Shown: piece by piece, positions 25,679 to 35,333 of the stretch
Position numbering within the stretch: position 1 is the stretch's first letter
Layout of the letters: each line of letters begins with the position of its first letter
DNA from: Erythrobacteraceae bacterium Alg239-R51
Lineage (GTDB): Bacteria; Pseudomonadota; Alphaproteobacteria; Sphingomonadales; Sphingomonadaceae
NCBI GenBank assembly: GCA_947331495.1
Contig: CAMZOI010000001.1
Span: 186,001 to 250,000 of the forward strand
DNA: 64,000 nucleotides
Reading direction: 5' to 3'
The notes under the pieces: model-generated
What the model saw: the letters and a program-made list of their open reading frames with translations, nothing else
Told to the model about the DNA's origin: nothing
The model's database searches: none
Translations under genes and position numbers: made by a program

Positions 25679-26437
25679 CCCTTCGCGATAGGTCGGATAG
25701 CTAGGTTGCCATCCGAGCATACGCTTGGCTCTCCCATTGGCGACACGCCGGTTTTCGGCATAAAAGCCACGTGCCATCGCACTCAGTTCGGCCTCTTCCA
25801 TAGTCTGTAGCGCGGGCAGCTCGACATCGAGCAACCGGCAAGCTTCCTCGATCACCAGGTTCTGGCTGGTCGGGAGATCATCGCTTAGATTGTAAGCCCT
25901 GGGCGGCGCATCGCGCCCGATCGCTGCGACGACCCCGGAAACAATGTCGTCCACGTGAACCCGGCTGAAAACCTGACCCGGCAGGTCTATCCGGTTTGCC
26001 TTGCCTCCTCTAACTCGATCGAGCGCGCTGCGGCCTGGACCATAGATGCCGGGGAGGCGGAACACGCGAGCGCCTGCCTCCAGCCACCGAGCGTCGCAAT
26101 TTGCGCGAGCGGTACGGCGGCCCGTGCCAGTGGGCGAGCTTTCGTCGACCCAGGCCCCGTCCGCATCGCCGTAAACGCCCGTCGACGATAGGTAGCCAAG
26201 CCATTGTGCGCCTGGAAAAGTGGAATAGCTGTTGAGCACTGGATCGCTGCCTTGATCAGGCGGAACGGAGCTCAGGATATGGGTCGCATTCGAAGCGCAA
26301 TCGCTCACGGAACCGGCGTCGTCGAAGGCAATGTTACCTGCGCTGCCCGTGGCATCGACATGCCAACCTTCTGCGCGCAATCGTTGTGCGATGCGGCCGG
26401 CCGTATAACCAAGCCCGAAAATGAACATTCTTGCCAT
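25661..26437 (-). CDS. NAD-dependent epimerase/dehydratase-like (YeeZ-type) protein
   Basis: The 258-aa atypical extended SDR has an N-terminal Rossmann loop FGLGYTAGRIAQRL near residues 7-20 and LSSTGVYGDADGAWVDE near 87-103, equivalent to the Ser/Tyr region, but with no clear YxxxK. RLPGIYGPGRSALDRVRGG near 137-155 and SRVHVDDIVSG near 168 are also present. Starts at 26437 and 26428 are both possible (MAR-MFIFGLG). The fold is clear, the reaction unknown. It is divergent from pepN across about 40 nt. Confidence 0.75.
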   Translation of the reverse strand: MARMFIFGLGYTAGRIAQRLRAEGWHVDATGSAGNIAFDDAGSVSDCASNATHILSSVPPDQGSDPVLNSYSTFPGAQWLGYLSSTGVYGDADGAWVDESSPTGTGRRTARANCDARWLEAGARVFRLPGIYGPGRSALDRVRGGKANRIDLPGQVFSRVHVDDIVSGVVAAIGRDAPPRAYNLSDDLPTSQNLVIEEACRLLDVELPALQTMEEAELSAMARGFYAENRRVANGRAKRMLGWQPSYPTYREGLRSLL

Positions 26438-26479
26438 CAACGCGTAATACCCAACGACACCCGAATTGACAGGATAACC

Positions 26480-29131
26480 ATGGATATCGCCCGCACGCCC
26501 GCCACACCCGATGGCAATCCCGAAATGGCCGACGCCGCAGTCGACCCCAAGGCTCCGCCTGAGATACGGCGCGAGGATTATCAACCTTTCCCCTGGCTGG
26601 TTCCGACAACACGCCTTGATTTCGAACTCGGGCTCGAATGCACGCGGGTCACGGCCACGATGGATGTCGAACGCAATCCCCTGGCAACCGCATCGCCAAC
26701 AATACGCCTCAACGGTGACGGTTTGAAACTGCTTTCAATAAGGTGCAACGGCGACGAGTGTGCCGGCTACGCAATGGATGGCGATGATCTGCTCGTCACG
26801 CTCGAAGGTGAGGCCCACTCGCTCGAGATCGTAACCGAGATCGATCCGTCCGCCAACTCGCAACTCATGGGACTGTATGCTTCGAACGGCATGCTTTGCA
26901 CGCAATGTGAGGCAGAAGGATTCCGCCGGATAACCTTCTATCCCGACCGTCCCGACGTGCTCAGCGTCTACACGGTCAGGATGAGCGGGCCAAAGGCGCA
27001 GTTTCCCATACTCCTGTCGAATGGAAACAAGCTCGAGACTGGCGGTGAGGGCGATACGCACTGGGCTGAGTGGCACGATCCCTGGCCCAAGCCATCCTAT
27101 CTCTTCGCGTTGGTGGCTGGCGACCTGGTAGCGCGCCGCGATAGTTTTACTACCATGGGCGGCCGTGCGGTCGAGTTGAATATCTGGGTGCGGGAGGGTG
27201 ACCTGACGCGCACCGAACATGCCATGGAAAGCCTCAAGCGCTCGATGTTGTGGGATGAAGAGACGTTCGGGCGTGAATACGATCTCGACCTGTTCAACAT
27301 AGTGGCCGTGTCCGATTTCAACATGGGCGCAATGGAGAACAAGGGACTGAATGTGTTCAACACGAAATACGTCCTCGCCGACCCGGAAACCGCGACCGAT
27401 GGCGATTACGACGCGATAGAGGGAGTGATTGGTCATGAATATTTTCACAACTGGTCCGGCAACCGCATAACCTGTCGCGATTGGTTTCAGCTTAGCCTCA
27501 AGGAAGGCTTCACCGTTCTGCGCGACCAATTGTTCAGCCAGGCCATGCATAGCGCACCGGTAAAACGAATCGAGGATGTGCGCGTGCTGCGCGGGGTGCA
27601 GTTTCCGGAAGATTCCGGCCCGCTCGCACATCCGATCCGACCTGATTCCTATAGGGAAATCAGTAATTTCTATACCTCGACCATCTATAACAAGGGGGCA
27701 GAGGTTATCCGTATGATGCGGACCATGGCTGGGCCAGAGCGCTTCCGGAAAGGAACCGACACCTATTTCGAGCGACATGACGGCGAAGCCGCCACTTGCG
27801 AGGATTTCGTCAAGGCGGTCGAGGACGGGGCAGGGCTGGAGCTTGAACCGTTTCGTCTCTGGTACTCGCAGGCCGGAACGCCGAAAGTGTCGGTCGACCT
27901 CTCGCACGCGAACGGCAGGGCAACGCTTAGACTTGAGCAGCAAGTACCGGCCACTCCGGGCCAGCCGGACAAGAAACCAATGCCCATACCGCTCAAATTC
28001 GCACTGTTCGATCGGGCGACCGGCAGGCATCGCGGTGAGGATCTGATAGTTTTAGCCGATGAGAACGCGGAACTGACTTTCGAAGATTTCGCCGAAAAGC
28101 CCGTTTTGTCGATCAATCGTGGCTTCTCCGCGCCAGTATCCATCGACCGCGAGATTTCACGCGACGAACTCGTTTTTCTTGCCGCGAAGGACGATGATCC
28201 CTTTGCACGCTATGAGGCCATGCAGGATTTGATGGTTGGTCACCTCGTCTCAGCGATCGGTGGTCGATTGGACGATAGTGAATGCGAAGCAGCGCGGCAG
28301 GACATAGCTATGGCAATGAAGTCCGCCGCAACTGACCAGGGGCTGGATGACCTGATGCGAGGCGAACTGCTGCTGATGCCAAGCGAGACGTATCTCGCAG
28401 AGCGGATGCTGGTTGCCGATCCGGGCCGCATTCATGAAGAGCGCGAAACCCTCAAGGCTTATCTTGGCGAGGCGTTGAAAGGCGAGCTCCACGCCGTGTA
28501 CGAGCGCGCCGGGAAGGTTCCGTTTTCTCGCGATGCCGAGGCGAAAGGCGCTAGGAAGCTCAAGTCGTTGATCTTGACTTACGTTGCTGCGAGCGAACCT
28601 GCGCAGGCTGCGGAAATGGCAGCCCAACAGTTTGAGGCAGCCGACAACATGACCGACCGGCAGGGAGCGTTGATGGTGCTCGCCGGGCTCGACAGTCCAG
28701 AACGGACGCACAAGTTGATCGATTTTTATAACCGCTATCAGGACAACCCGCTGGTCGTCGACAAATGGTTCGCGTTGCAGGCATCGTCGCTGCACCCGAA
28801 AGTTGTCGACCATGTCAAATCTCTCGCCAATCACCCCGACTTCACGCTCAAGAACCCCAACCGCGTGCGCTCGCTTTACATGGCCTTTGCGAGCAACCCG
28901 CATGGTTTTCATGCCGCCAGTGGCGAAGGCTACCGGATGGTTACAGATCTTGTGCTTCAGCTTGATCCGATAAATGCGCAAACGGCGGCGCGCTTCGTAC
29001 CACCGCTTGGCCGTTGGCGCCGGATCGAGCAAAGGCGCGCAAGACTGATGCGCGAACAGTTGGAGCGCATCGCGGCGGCTCCGAAGCTGTCGCGCGACAC
29101 ATTCGAACAGGTTTCGCGCTCGCTTGGCTGA
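26480..29131 (+). CDS. pepN: Aminopeptidase N (M1 family)
   Basis: PepN is a zinc aminopeptidase that removes N-terminal residues from peptides in the cytoplasm. The 883-aa length fits the family. The exopeptidase motif GAMEN is at residues 283-287 and the zinc motif HEYFHNW starts at 319, with the third ligand Glu at 342. C-terminal helical domains follow and end in FEQVSRSLG. The start at 26480 has AGGATAACC just upstream; the open frame back to 26204 reads the antisense of the epimerase and is not used. pgeF overlaps by 8 nt. Confidence 0.95.
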   Translation: MDIARTPATPDGNPEMADAAVDPKAPPEIRREDYQPFPWLVPTTRLDFELGLECTRVTATMDVERNPLATASPTIRLNGDGLKLLSIRCNGDECAGYAMDGDDLLVTLEGEAHSLEIVTEIDPSANSQLMGLYASNGMLCTQCEAEGFRRITFYPDRPDVLSVYTVRMSGPKAQFPILLSNGNKLETGGEGDTHWAEWHDPWPKPSYLFALVAGDLVARRDSFTTMGGRAVELNIWVREGDLTRTEHAMESLKRSMLWDEETFGREYDLDLFNIVAVSDFNMGAMENKGLNVFNTKYVLADPETATDGDYDAIEGVIGHEYFHNWSGNRITCRDWFQLSLKEGFTVLRDQLFSQAMHSAPVKRIEDVRVLRGVQFPEDSGPLAHPIRPDSYREISNFYTSTIYNKGAEVIRMMRTMAGPERFRKGTDTYFERHDGEAATCEDFVKAVEDGAGLELEPFRLWYSQAGTPKVSVDLSHANGRATLRLEQQVPATPGQPDKKPMPIPLKFALFDRATGRHRGEDLIVLADENAELTFEDFAEKPVLSINRGFSAPVSIDREISRDELVFLAAKDDDPFARYEAMQDLMVGHLVSAIGGRLDDSECEAARQDIAMAMKSAATDQGLDDLMRGELLLMPSETYLAERMLVADPGRIHEERETLKAYLGEALKGELHAVYERAGKVPFSRDAEAKGARKLKSLILTYVAASEPAQAAEMAAQQFEAADNMTDRQGALMVLAGLDSPERTHKLIDFYNRYQDNPLVVDKWFALQASSLHPKVVDHVKSLANHPDFTLKNPNRVRSLYMAFASNPHGFHAASGEGYRMVTDLVLQLDPINAQTAARFVPPLGRWRRIEQRRARLMREQLERIAAAPKLSRDTFEQVSRSLG

Positions 29132-29786
29132 ATTGCTCCATTCCCGAAAGCTCGGGTCAATCCCGCATGCGTTTTCGGCGCAGCACGGCGTCAAGGCCGA
29201 GGAGGTACTGCCTGGCGCAAGGATGGTCCGGGTCAAACAGGTGCATTCGGCCAACGTAGTCGTGGTTCGGGGGCCTAATGATGAACCTTTCAAGGCCGAT
29301 GCAATGGTAGCGGATCGACCGGGCTTGCTTCTCGCAATCGTGACTGCCGATTGCGCGCCAGTCCTGCTTGCGGATGCCGAAGCAGGCGTGATCGGCGCCG
29401 CACATGCTGGCTGGCGAGGTGCGCGGTCAGGCGTGATTGGCAATACCGTCACGGCCATGGTTCGGCTCGGCGCGAGTATCCGGCGCATCTCGGCGGCTAT
29501 CGGTCCGGCCATCGCGCAGCAAAGCTACGAGGTCGACACGGGCTTTCGCGATATGTTCGACCTTGGCGACGAGCGCTTCTTCGTGCCGGGTCGTTCGGGC
29601 CACTGGCAGTTCGATTTGCCAGCCTTTGTCGCGCATCGTTTGCATTCAGCTGGCATCCGGATGATTGACGATCTTGCCGAGGATACCTACTCGCAGGAAA
29701 GTCGGTTCCATTCCTATCGTCGCGCCACCCACCGCGGCGAACGGACCGACGGTAGACAGACAAGCGTCATCGGCCTTATGCCATAG
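29124..29786 (+). CDS. pgeF: Peptidoglycan editing factor / purine nucleoside phosphorylase-like (YfiH, PgeF)
   Basis: The 220-aa protein is of the YfiH/DUF152 family, related to laccase-domain oxidases and to PgeF, which removes mis-incorporated residues from peptidoglycan precursors in E. coli. The marks are VKQVHSANVVVV near residue 37, TADCAPVLLADAEAGVIGAAHAGWRG near 74-99 (the conserved Cys and His), GPAIAQQSYEV near 127 and ATHRGERTDGRQTSVIGL near the end. The TTG start lies inside the pepN 3' end. Exact activity is debated in the family. Confidence 0.85.
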   Translation: MAELLHSRKLGSIPHAFSAQHGVKAEEVLPGARMVRVKQVHSANVVVVRGPNDEPFKADAMVADRPGLLLAIVTADCAPVLLADAEAGVIGAAHAGWRGARSGVIGNTVTAMVRLGASIRRISAAIGPAIAQQSYEVDTGFRDMFDLGDERFFVPGRSGHWQFDLPAFVAHRLHSAGIRMIDDLAEDTYSQESRFHSYRRATHRGERTDGRQTSVIGLMP

Positions 29787-29805
29787 TTGCGTCGAGGTGC
29801 ACCGG

Positions 29806-29831
29806 CCTTGCCAAAATGGCGGTTGGCAAGG
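29806..29831. terminator. Inverted repeat after pgeF
   Basis: A nine-base arm CCTTGCCAA and its exact complement TTGGCAAGG flank an 8-nt loop 20 nt downstream of the pgeF stop. It lacks a T-run, so it is only a possible terminator. It lies in the 212-nt gap that separates pepN-pgeF from petABC, which presumably also holds the pet promoter. Confidence 0.4.
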
Positions 29832-29998
29832 TGCCTCATAGAGGCTAGAGGCCCGGACCAAACCGGGACACCGGGGGCTTTCGCGCATATGCTTTTACTG
29901 GCTTGTGTTGATTGCTCCGGCGTACGGAAGGGCACCGCACAATGCGCTGAATCACTTGATGATCGGCGCTCGGACAAGGCAGGCAAGGCAAGGCGCTG

Positions 29999-30562
29999 AT
30001 GGCAGACAGTACTGCAACCGCAACTCCGGAAACCACCACGGATGGCATGCGCCGTCGCGATTTCATCGATGTCGCCGCAGTTAGTGCTGCTGGCATTGGC
30101 GGGCTGGCCGTACTTTACCCGTTGATCAGTCAGATGGCACCGTCCAAGGACGTGCTTGCTGCCAGTTCGACCGAAGTCGACGTATCCTCGATCGAACCCG
30201 GACAGGCCATCAAGGCCACTTTCCGCAAGCAGCCGCTGTTCATCCGCCGGTTGACCCCGGCCGAAGTAGCCGCCGCCAATGCGACGCCTGCAGGCTCGCT
30301 GCGCGATCCGGCATCGCTCGCCGACCGAACGAAGGAAGGGCATGAGGACATGCTGGTCACCATGGGTGTTTGCACCCATCTCGGCTGCGTGCCGCTTGGC
30401 GCCGCCGAGGGTGAGAACAAGGGAGAGTTTGGCGGTTATTTCTGCCCTTGCCACGGATCGCACTACGATACGGCCGGGCGCATCCGCAAAGGTCCGGCGC
30501 CGACCAATCTGGAAGTGCCGGAATATACCTTCACGTCAGACACCACGATCCAAGTCGGCTGA
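29999..30562 (+). CDS. petA: Ubiquinol-cytochrome c reductase iron-sulfur (Rieske) subunit
   Basis: PetA is the Rieske protein of complex III, which passes an electron from ubiquinol to cytochrome c1. The 187-aa protein has a Tat-like [15 protein letters not shown] signal anchor near residues 18-32. The 2Fe-2S ligands are in CTHLGC (near 120) and CPCHGSHYD (near 150), with one Cys-His pair in each box. It is followed 23 nt later by petB and then petC, the canonical pet/fbc operon order. Confidence 0.96.
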   Translation: MADSTATATPETTTDGMRRRDFIDVAAVSAAGIGGLAVLYPLISQMAPSKDVLAASSTEVDVSSIEPGQAIKATFRKQPLFIRRLTPAEVAAANATPAGSLRDPASLADRTKEGHEDMLVTMGVCTHLGCVPLGAAEGENKGEFGGYFCPCHGSHYDTAGRIRKGPAPTNLEVPEYTFTSDTTIQVG

Positions 30563-30585
30563 GCTTGAAAGACGAGTAGAAAACC

Positions 30586-31881
30586 ATGAGCTTTCCCTGG
30601 GCCAAGCAATATACCCCAACCAATCCGGTCATGCGCTTTTTCGACGAAAAGCTGCCACTTCCGCGTCTCATCTATAACGCGGTAGGCGCGGGCTATCCCG
30701 TTCCGCGCAACCTGTCATATTTCTGGAATTTCGGTGTGCTCGCCGGGTTTTTCCTGATGCTGCAGATCGTCACCGGCATCGTGCTCGCCATGCACTATGC
30801 GGCGAACGCGCAGGTCGCCTTCGCGACGACCGAGCATATCATGCGTAACGTCAACTGGGGCTGGCTCATGCGATATGCTCACGCCAATGGCGCGAGCTTC
30901 TTCTTCATTGTCGTCTATCTGCACATCTTCCGCGGTCTGTTCTACAGTTCGTACAAGGCCCCGCGCGAAATGATCTGGTTGCTCGGCGTGGTCATCTTCC
31001 TGCTCATGATGGCAACGGCTTTCATGGGTTATGTCTTGCCCTGGGGGCAAATGAGCTTCTGGGGCGCCAAGGTGATTACCGGCCTGTTCGGTGCAATTCC
31101 GCTGGTTGGCGAGCCGATCCAGATATGGCTGCTTGGCGGTTATGCGCCCGACAATGCGGCGCTCAATCGCTTCTTCAGCCTGCACTTCCTGCTTCCGTTC
31201 GTGATCGCCGGCGTCGTCATCATGCATATCTGGGCGTTGCATATTCCCGGATCCTCCAATCCCACGGGCGTCGAGATCAAGAGCGAAAGCGATACGCTGC
31301 CGTTTCATCCCTACTTCACCGTGAAGGATGGTTTTGGCCTGGGCGTGGCGTTGATCCTGTTCATGACCATGGTGTTCTTCCTGCCCAACGCGCTGGGCCA
31401 TCCGGACAATTACATCGAGGCGAATCCGCTATCGACCCCGGCCCACATTGTCCCCGAATGGTATTTCTGGCCGTTCTACGCGATCCTGCGCGCCTTTACG
31501 GTCGACTTCCTGTTTATCCCGGCAAAGCTGCTCGGCGTCATTGCGATGTTCGGATCGATCCTGCTGTGGTTCTTCCTTCCCTGGCTCGACAAGTCGCCGG
31601 TTCGCAGCGGCCACTATCGTCCGCTTTTCCGCAAGTTCTTCTGGTTCGGACTGATCCCGGCGATGATCGTGCTGTTCATCTGCGGGGGCGCGCCGGCAGA
31701 AGAACCGTACGTAATGCTCAGCCAGCTTGCGACGGCGTACTACTTTCTTCATTTCTTGGTGATCCTGCCGATTGTCGGGCAGGTCGAGAAACCGAAGCCA
31801 CTGCCCTATTCGATCACCGAAGCCGTACTCGGCTCGGACAAGAAGGCCGTGCTCGGCGAAAACGCCTCACCGGCCGTCTAA
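30586..31881 (+). CDS. petB: Ubiquinol-cytochrome c reductase cytochrome b
   Basis: PetB is the membrane cytochrome b of complex III and carries the two b haems and both quinone sites. The 431-aa protein has eight helices. Haem-ligand histidines are expected in the [22 protein letters not shown] and [15 protein letters not shown] helices, and the Qo-site PEWYFWPFY motif lies near residue 290. The normal bacterial fused form has b6-like and subunit IV-like halves in one chain. The start [14 protein letters not shown] is family-typical. Confidence 0.97.
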   Translation: MSFPWAKQYTPTNPVMRFFDEKLPLPRLIYNAVGAGYPVPRNLSYFWNFGVLAGFFLMLQIVTGIVLAMHYAANAQVAFATTEHIMRNVNWGWLMRYAHANGASFFFIVVYLHIFRGLFYSSYKAPREMIWLLGVVIFLLMMATAFMGYVLPWGQMSFWGAKVITGLFGAIPLVGEPIQIWLLGGYAPDNAALNRFFSLHFLLPFVIAGVVIMHIWALHIPGSSNPTGVEIKSESDTLPFHPYFTVKDGFGLGVALILFMTMVFFLPNALGHPDNYIEANPLSTPAHIVPEWYFWPFYAILRAFTVDFLFIPAKLLGVIAMFGSILLWFFLPWLDKSPVRSGHYRPLFRKFFWFGLIPAMIVLFICGGAPAEEPYVMLSQLATAYYFLHFLVILPIVGQVEKPKPLPYSITEAVLGSDKKAVLGENASPAV

Positions 31882-31899
31882 GCGAGTACGAGACAGACC

Positions 31900-32754
31900 A
31901 TGACCAAACTTCTCAGCGTCCGCCTTGTCGCCATCCTGATCGGCCTGGGCTTCGCAATCGTTGCCCTTTATTCGTTCGTACTCGGTGCCTACAGCGCCGC
32001 TACCGAAGAGGCGCCCGACCATCTGCCCTATGAAGATCCGATCGACTTTGCTTTTTCGTTCGACGGTTTGTTCGGCACCTGGGATCAGGCACAGCTTCAG
32101 CGCGGACTCAAGGTCTACGACGAGGTTTGCTCGGCCTGTCATAGCCTGAAATATGTAGCGTTTCGCAATCTCGAACAGCTTGGCTACAGCGAGGCTCAGG
32201 CGAAGGCCTATGCCGCCGCCAAACAGGTCCCTGGCATCGACCCGGCCACTGGTGAGGAAACCATGCGACCCGGTCTGCCGACCGATTATTTCCCCGCGCC
32301 CTATCCCAATGCGGTTGCGGCAGCAGCGGCGAACAATAACGCCATTCCGCCGGACCTTTCGCTCATCACAAAGGCGCGTGGGGATGGTACGAACTATGTC
32401 GCTTCGCTTTTGGTAGGCTATCAGGAACCAAGTGCCCGGATGCTGGAAGAGCATCCGGAAGCCGCCCCGGGTCCAGGCCTCTATCACAACATATATTTCC
32501 CGAACCTCAATCTTGCCATGGCGCCGCCGCTGACCTCGACAGGCCAGGTTACCTATGATGACGGTACCGAAGCGACGATCGAACAGATGTCGAAGGACGT
32601 GGCTGCCTTTTTGGCCTGGACTGCCGAGCCAACCTTGGTGAAGCGCAAGCAGACTGGCTGGCCGGTCCTGATCTTCCTGCTGTTCGCCACCGTGCTGGCA
32701 TGGTTCTCGAAGAAACAGATCTGGGCGGCAGTAAAACCAAAGCGGCAGGACTGA
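31900..32754 (+). CDS. petC: Ubiquinol-cytochrome c reductase cytochrome c1
   Basis: PetC is the periplasmic c-type haem subunit of complex III, anchored by a C-terminal helix. The 284-aa protein has an N-terminal hydrophobic signal, the haem-attachment motif CSACH near residue 80 and the axial Met region LNLAMAPPL near 205. A C-terminal membrane anchor (WPVLIFLLFATVLAWFS) is followed by basic residues. It completes petABC. A large hairpin (32780-32812) lies between its stop and apt. Confidence 0.96.
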   Translation: MTKLLSVRLVAILIGLGFAIVALYSFVLGAYSAATEEAPDHLPYEDPIDFAFSFDGLFGTWDQAQLQRGLKVYDEVCSACHSLKYVAFRNLEQLGYSEAQAKAYAAAKQVPGIDPATGEETMRPGLPTDYFPAPYPNAVAAAAANNNAIPPDLSLITKARGDGTNYVASLLVGYQEPSARMLEEHPEAAPGPGLYHNIYFPNLNLAMAPPLTSTGQVTYDDGTEATIEQMSKDVAAFLAWTAEPTLVKRKQTGWPVLIFLLFATVLAWFSKKQIWAAVKPKRQD

Positions 32755-32779
32755 CACTTCTGGTTTATCCTGGACACAA

Positions 32780-32812
32780 GCGCCCCTCCATCCGATCGGA
32801 TGCGAGGGGCGC
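32780..32812. terminator. Long near-perfect hairpin between petC and apt
   Basis: The outer arms GCGCCCCTC and GAGGGGCGC enclose a second perfect palindrome (CATCCGATCGGATG), so the whole 33 nt folds into about 16 pairs with one bulged C. No U-tract follows, so it may act as an mRNA-stabilising 3' end or a Rho-aided terminator rather than a classical terminator. Confidence 0.6.
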
Positions 32813-32835
32813 ACTCATTCAAGGGGTTGGCCTTC

Positions 32836-33372
32836 ATGACACCCGACCAGATCAAGGCTTTGGTGCGCACGATACCCGACTTTCCCGCGCAAGGGATCCA
32901 GTTCCGCGATATTACGACGCTGATCGGGCACGGTGAAGGCTTTGGTGCGAGCATCGACTGGCTTGCGACCGCGGCGCACAATTCGGGCGCCCAAGCCATT
33001 GCCGGTATGGAAGCGCGGGGCTTCATTTTCGGCGCCTGCGTCGCCTCGCAGCTGGGCATAGGTTTCGTGCCGGTTCGCAAGGGTGGCAAACTGCCCTGTG
33101 CGACGATCTCTGTCGACTACGAGCTCGAATACGGGGTCGACCGGCTGGAACTGGACCCCACCGGGATTGACGATGGGCAGGTGGTGGTAATTGTCGATGA
33201 TCTGCTTGCCACCGGTGGTACGGCCGCCGCGGCAACGCAGCTTCTTCGCCAGGCCGGCGCACGGGTCGAAGATGCGATCTTCGCCATCGATCTGCCCCAG
33301 CTAGGAGGTGCAAAAGTCTTGGCCGATAAAGGCGTGCGCATGCATTCGCTAATGCAATTCGACGCAGAATAG
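32836..33372 (+). CDS. apt: Adenine phosphoribosyltransferase
   Basis: Apt salvages adenine to AMP with PRPP. The 178-aa protein starts TPDQIKALVRTIPDFPAQGIQFRD, has IAGMEARGFIFG near residue 57, VPVRKGGKLP near 78 and the PRPP loop VVVIVDDLLATGGTA near 118-132. ATG at 32836 is used because the family starts here; the frame is open to 32800 within the upstream hairpin. Confidence 0.95.
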   Translation: MTPDQIKALVRTIPDFPAQGIQFRDITTLIGHGEGFGASIDWLATAAHNSGAQAIAGMEARGFIFGACVASQLGIGFVPVRKGGKLPCATISVDYELEYGVDRLELDPTGIDDGQVVVIVDDLLATGGTAAAATQLLRQAGARVEDAIFAIDLPQLGGAKVLADKGVRMHSLMQFDAE

Positions 33373-33465
33373 CCTTTTCGCACGCTCGGCTTGGATAATA
33401 ACGCGCTTTCGGGCATTGAATGACCTGGGTGGCCCTTCATCGGGTGCAATCGGACCTCGAGGGGC

Positions 33466-35319
33466 ATGGAACAAACGCTGGTTATAGCCCTGGTGGGTAT
33501 CCTCGGGATCGGGGCGCAATGGGTTGCGTGGCGGACCGGGTGGCCGGCTATCGTCCTGATGCTCGCCGCCGGGTTCCTCGCCGGGCCAGTCCTCGGGGTG
33601 TTCGATCCCGAACATGCATTCGGCGAATTGCTCGAACCCATGGTCGCCGTCGGCGTCGCACTGATCTTGTTCGAAGGTGGCCTCAGCCTGGATTTCCGGG
33701 AGTTGCGACATACCGGAAGTTCCGTGATTCGGCTGGCGACGGTCGGTGTCATCCTGGGCTGGTTGTTCGGATCTCTTGCTGGCATCTATATTGCGGGCCT
33801 GGAACCGGAAGTCGCGATACTGTTCGGGGGCATTCTGGTGGTCACCGGTCCTACAGTCGTGATTCCCCTGTTGCGACAAAGCTCGATCAAATCGCGCCCT
33901 GCTTCGATTCTCAAATGGGAAGCCATCGTCAACGACCCGACGGGGGCGCTTTGCGCGGTCATCGCCTACGAGTATTTTCGCAAGGTCGCCGAACAACCGG
34001 GCGCCACCGTGTTCGAGGTCGTGCCGCCCCTGATCATCGCCGCGGTAGTTGCCGGACTTATCGGTTACGTCGCAGCGTTGGCTGTTGCGTGGTCTTTCCC
34101 CCGCGGGGCGGTGCCCGAATATCTCAAGGTGCCTGTCCTGCTCACCGCAGTGATCGCGGTGTTCGTCGTCAGCAATCTCATCGAGCACGAGGCCGGATTA
34201 GTCGCTGTGACCGTCATGGGCATCACCCTGGCGAACAAGAATGTTTCGAGCATCCGAAGCATACATCCGTTCAAGGAAAACGTCGCAGTCCTGCTCGTCT
34301 CGGGAATATTCATCCTGCTGTCCGCTTCTCTCGATCTGGAAGACGTGCGCTACATCAACTGGCAGATCGGCCTGTTCCTGCTCGCACTGCTGTTCCTCGT
34401 CCGCCCGGCGACCATTTTGATCAGTTTGCTGGGAAGTTCGATCCCCTGGAACGAGCGATTGCTGCTCGCATGGATCGCTCCTCGCGGGATCGTTCTGGTA
34501 GCCATCTCCGGTCTGTTCGCCCTCCGTTTGTCCGATCTGGGTTTCGGTGATGGTAATCTCCTTATCGGTCTGAGTTTTGCGGTCGTCGTGGTGACGATCG
34601 TCGCGCATGGCTTCACGATCAATACCGTGGCCCGATGGCTCAACGTGAAGGGGGTCGAGCGACCTGGCATTCTGATTGTCGGGAGCACGCCTTGGACCGC
34701 TGCCTTGGCCGAACAAGTTCGCGATCTGGGCGCCCCAGTCATGATTGTCGATTCCAGCTGGCAACGTCTCGCCCTGGCTCGGCGCAAGGGTTTGCCGTTC
34801 TATCACGGCGAAATCCTGAATGAGGCTACGGAGCACAATCTCGACCTGATGCCATATCAAAATCTCGTTGCAGCGACCGATAACGAGGCATACAATGCGT
34901 TGGTGTGCAATGAATTCGCGCACGAGATCGGGCGGGACAGCGTGTTCCAGCTGGGTGAAGCGGGCGATGAGGGCGATCGCCGTGCCTTGCCTTCCAGTAT
35001 TCGCGGGCGCGCTCTGTTCGAATCAGGCTTTGGCGTGGAGGACGTTAACGAACGTCAGCGTGAGGGCTGGGTTCTCCGGAAGACGAAACTCTCCGAGGAA
35101 TTCGATTTTGAGGATATGCAAGAGCAATTGCCTGACGCGGCGAACATGCTCCTTCTGGTCCGCAAGAATAACAATATCCGTTTCTTCACCCATGTCGCGC
35201 GTCCCGAACCGCGTGCGGGCGATATCATCATCAGTTTTTCCCCGCCGCATAAGCGTAGTCCCCAAGAGGAGGCGACACGGCGCGCGGAAAAGCGCAACAA
35301 CAAGCCACAGACGACATGA
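33466..35319 (+). CDS. CPA1-type Na+/H+ antiporter with C-terminal TrkA-like domain
   Basis: The 617-aa protein has an N-terminal cation-proton antiporter domain of about twelve helices (residues 1-390). FEGGLSL is near residue 66, GPTVVIPLLRQ near 130, and WEAIVNDPTGALCAVI near 150 holds the ND pair that CPA1 antiporters use for ion binding. A cytoplasmic regulatory region follows. RPGILIVGSTPWTAALAEQVRDLG near 402 resembles a Rossmann TrkA-N nucleotide domain, and a last segment to the end resembles TrkA-C. Such tails gate K+ or Na+ transport with nucleotides or ions. The ion specificity is not readable. An OmpA lipoprotein gene follows closely. Confidence 0.88.
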   Translation: MEQTLVIALVGILGIGAQWVAWRTGWPAIVLMLAAGFLAGPVLGVFDPEHAFGELLEPMVAVGVALILFEGGLSLDFRELRHTGSSVIRLATVGVILGWLFGSLAGIYIAGLEPEVAILFGGILVVTGPTVVIPLLRQSSIKSRPASILKWEAIVNDPTGALCAVIAYEYFRKVAEQPGATVFEVVPPLIIAAVVAGLIGYVAALAVAWSFPRGAVPEYLKVPVLLTAVIAVFVVSNLIEHEAGLVAVTVMGITLANKNVSSIRSIHPFKENVAVLLVSGIFILLSASLDLEDVRYINWQIGLFLLALLFLVRPATILISLLGSSIPWNERLLLAWIAPRGIVLVAISGLFALRLSDLGFGDGNLLIGLSFAVVVVTIVAHGFTINTVARWLNVKGVERPGILIVGSTPWTAALAEQVRDLGAPVMIVDSSWQRLALARRKGLPFYHGEILNEATEHNLDLMPYQNLVAATDNEAYNALVCNEFAHEIGRDSVFQLGEAGDEGDRRALPSSIRGRALFESGFGVEDVNERQREGWVLRKTKLSEEFDFEDMQEQLPDAANMLLLVRKNNNIRFFTHVARPEPRAGDIIISFSPPHKRSPQEEATRRAEKRNNKPQTT

Positions 35320-35333
35320 GGAGGGCGAGCGCC

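Noticed and set aside
26204-26479. N-terminal extension of pepN over the epimerase antisense strand
   Set aside because: The true start has AGGATAACC before ATG 26480; the extension has no conserved residues.
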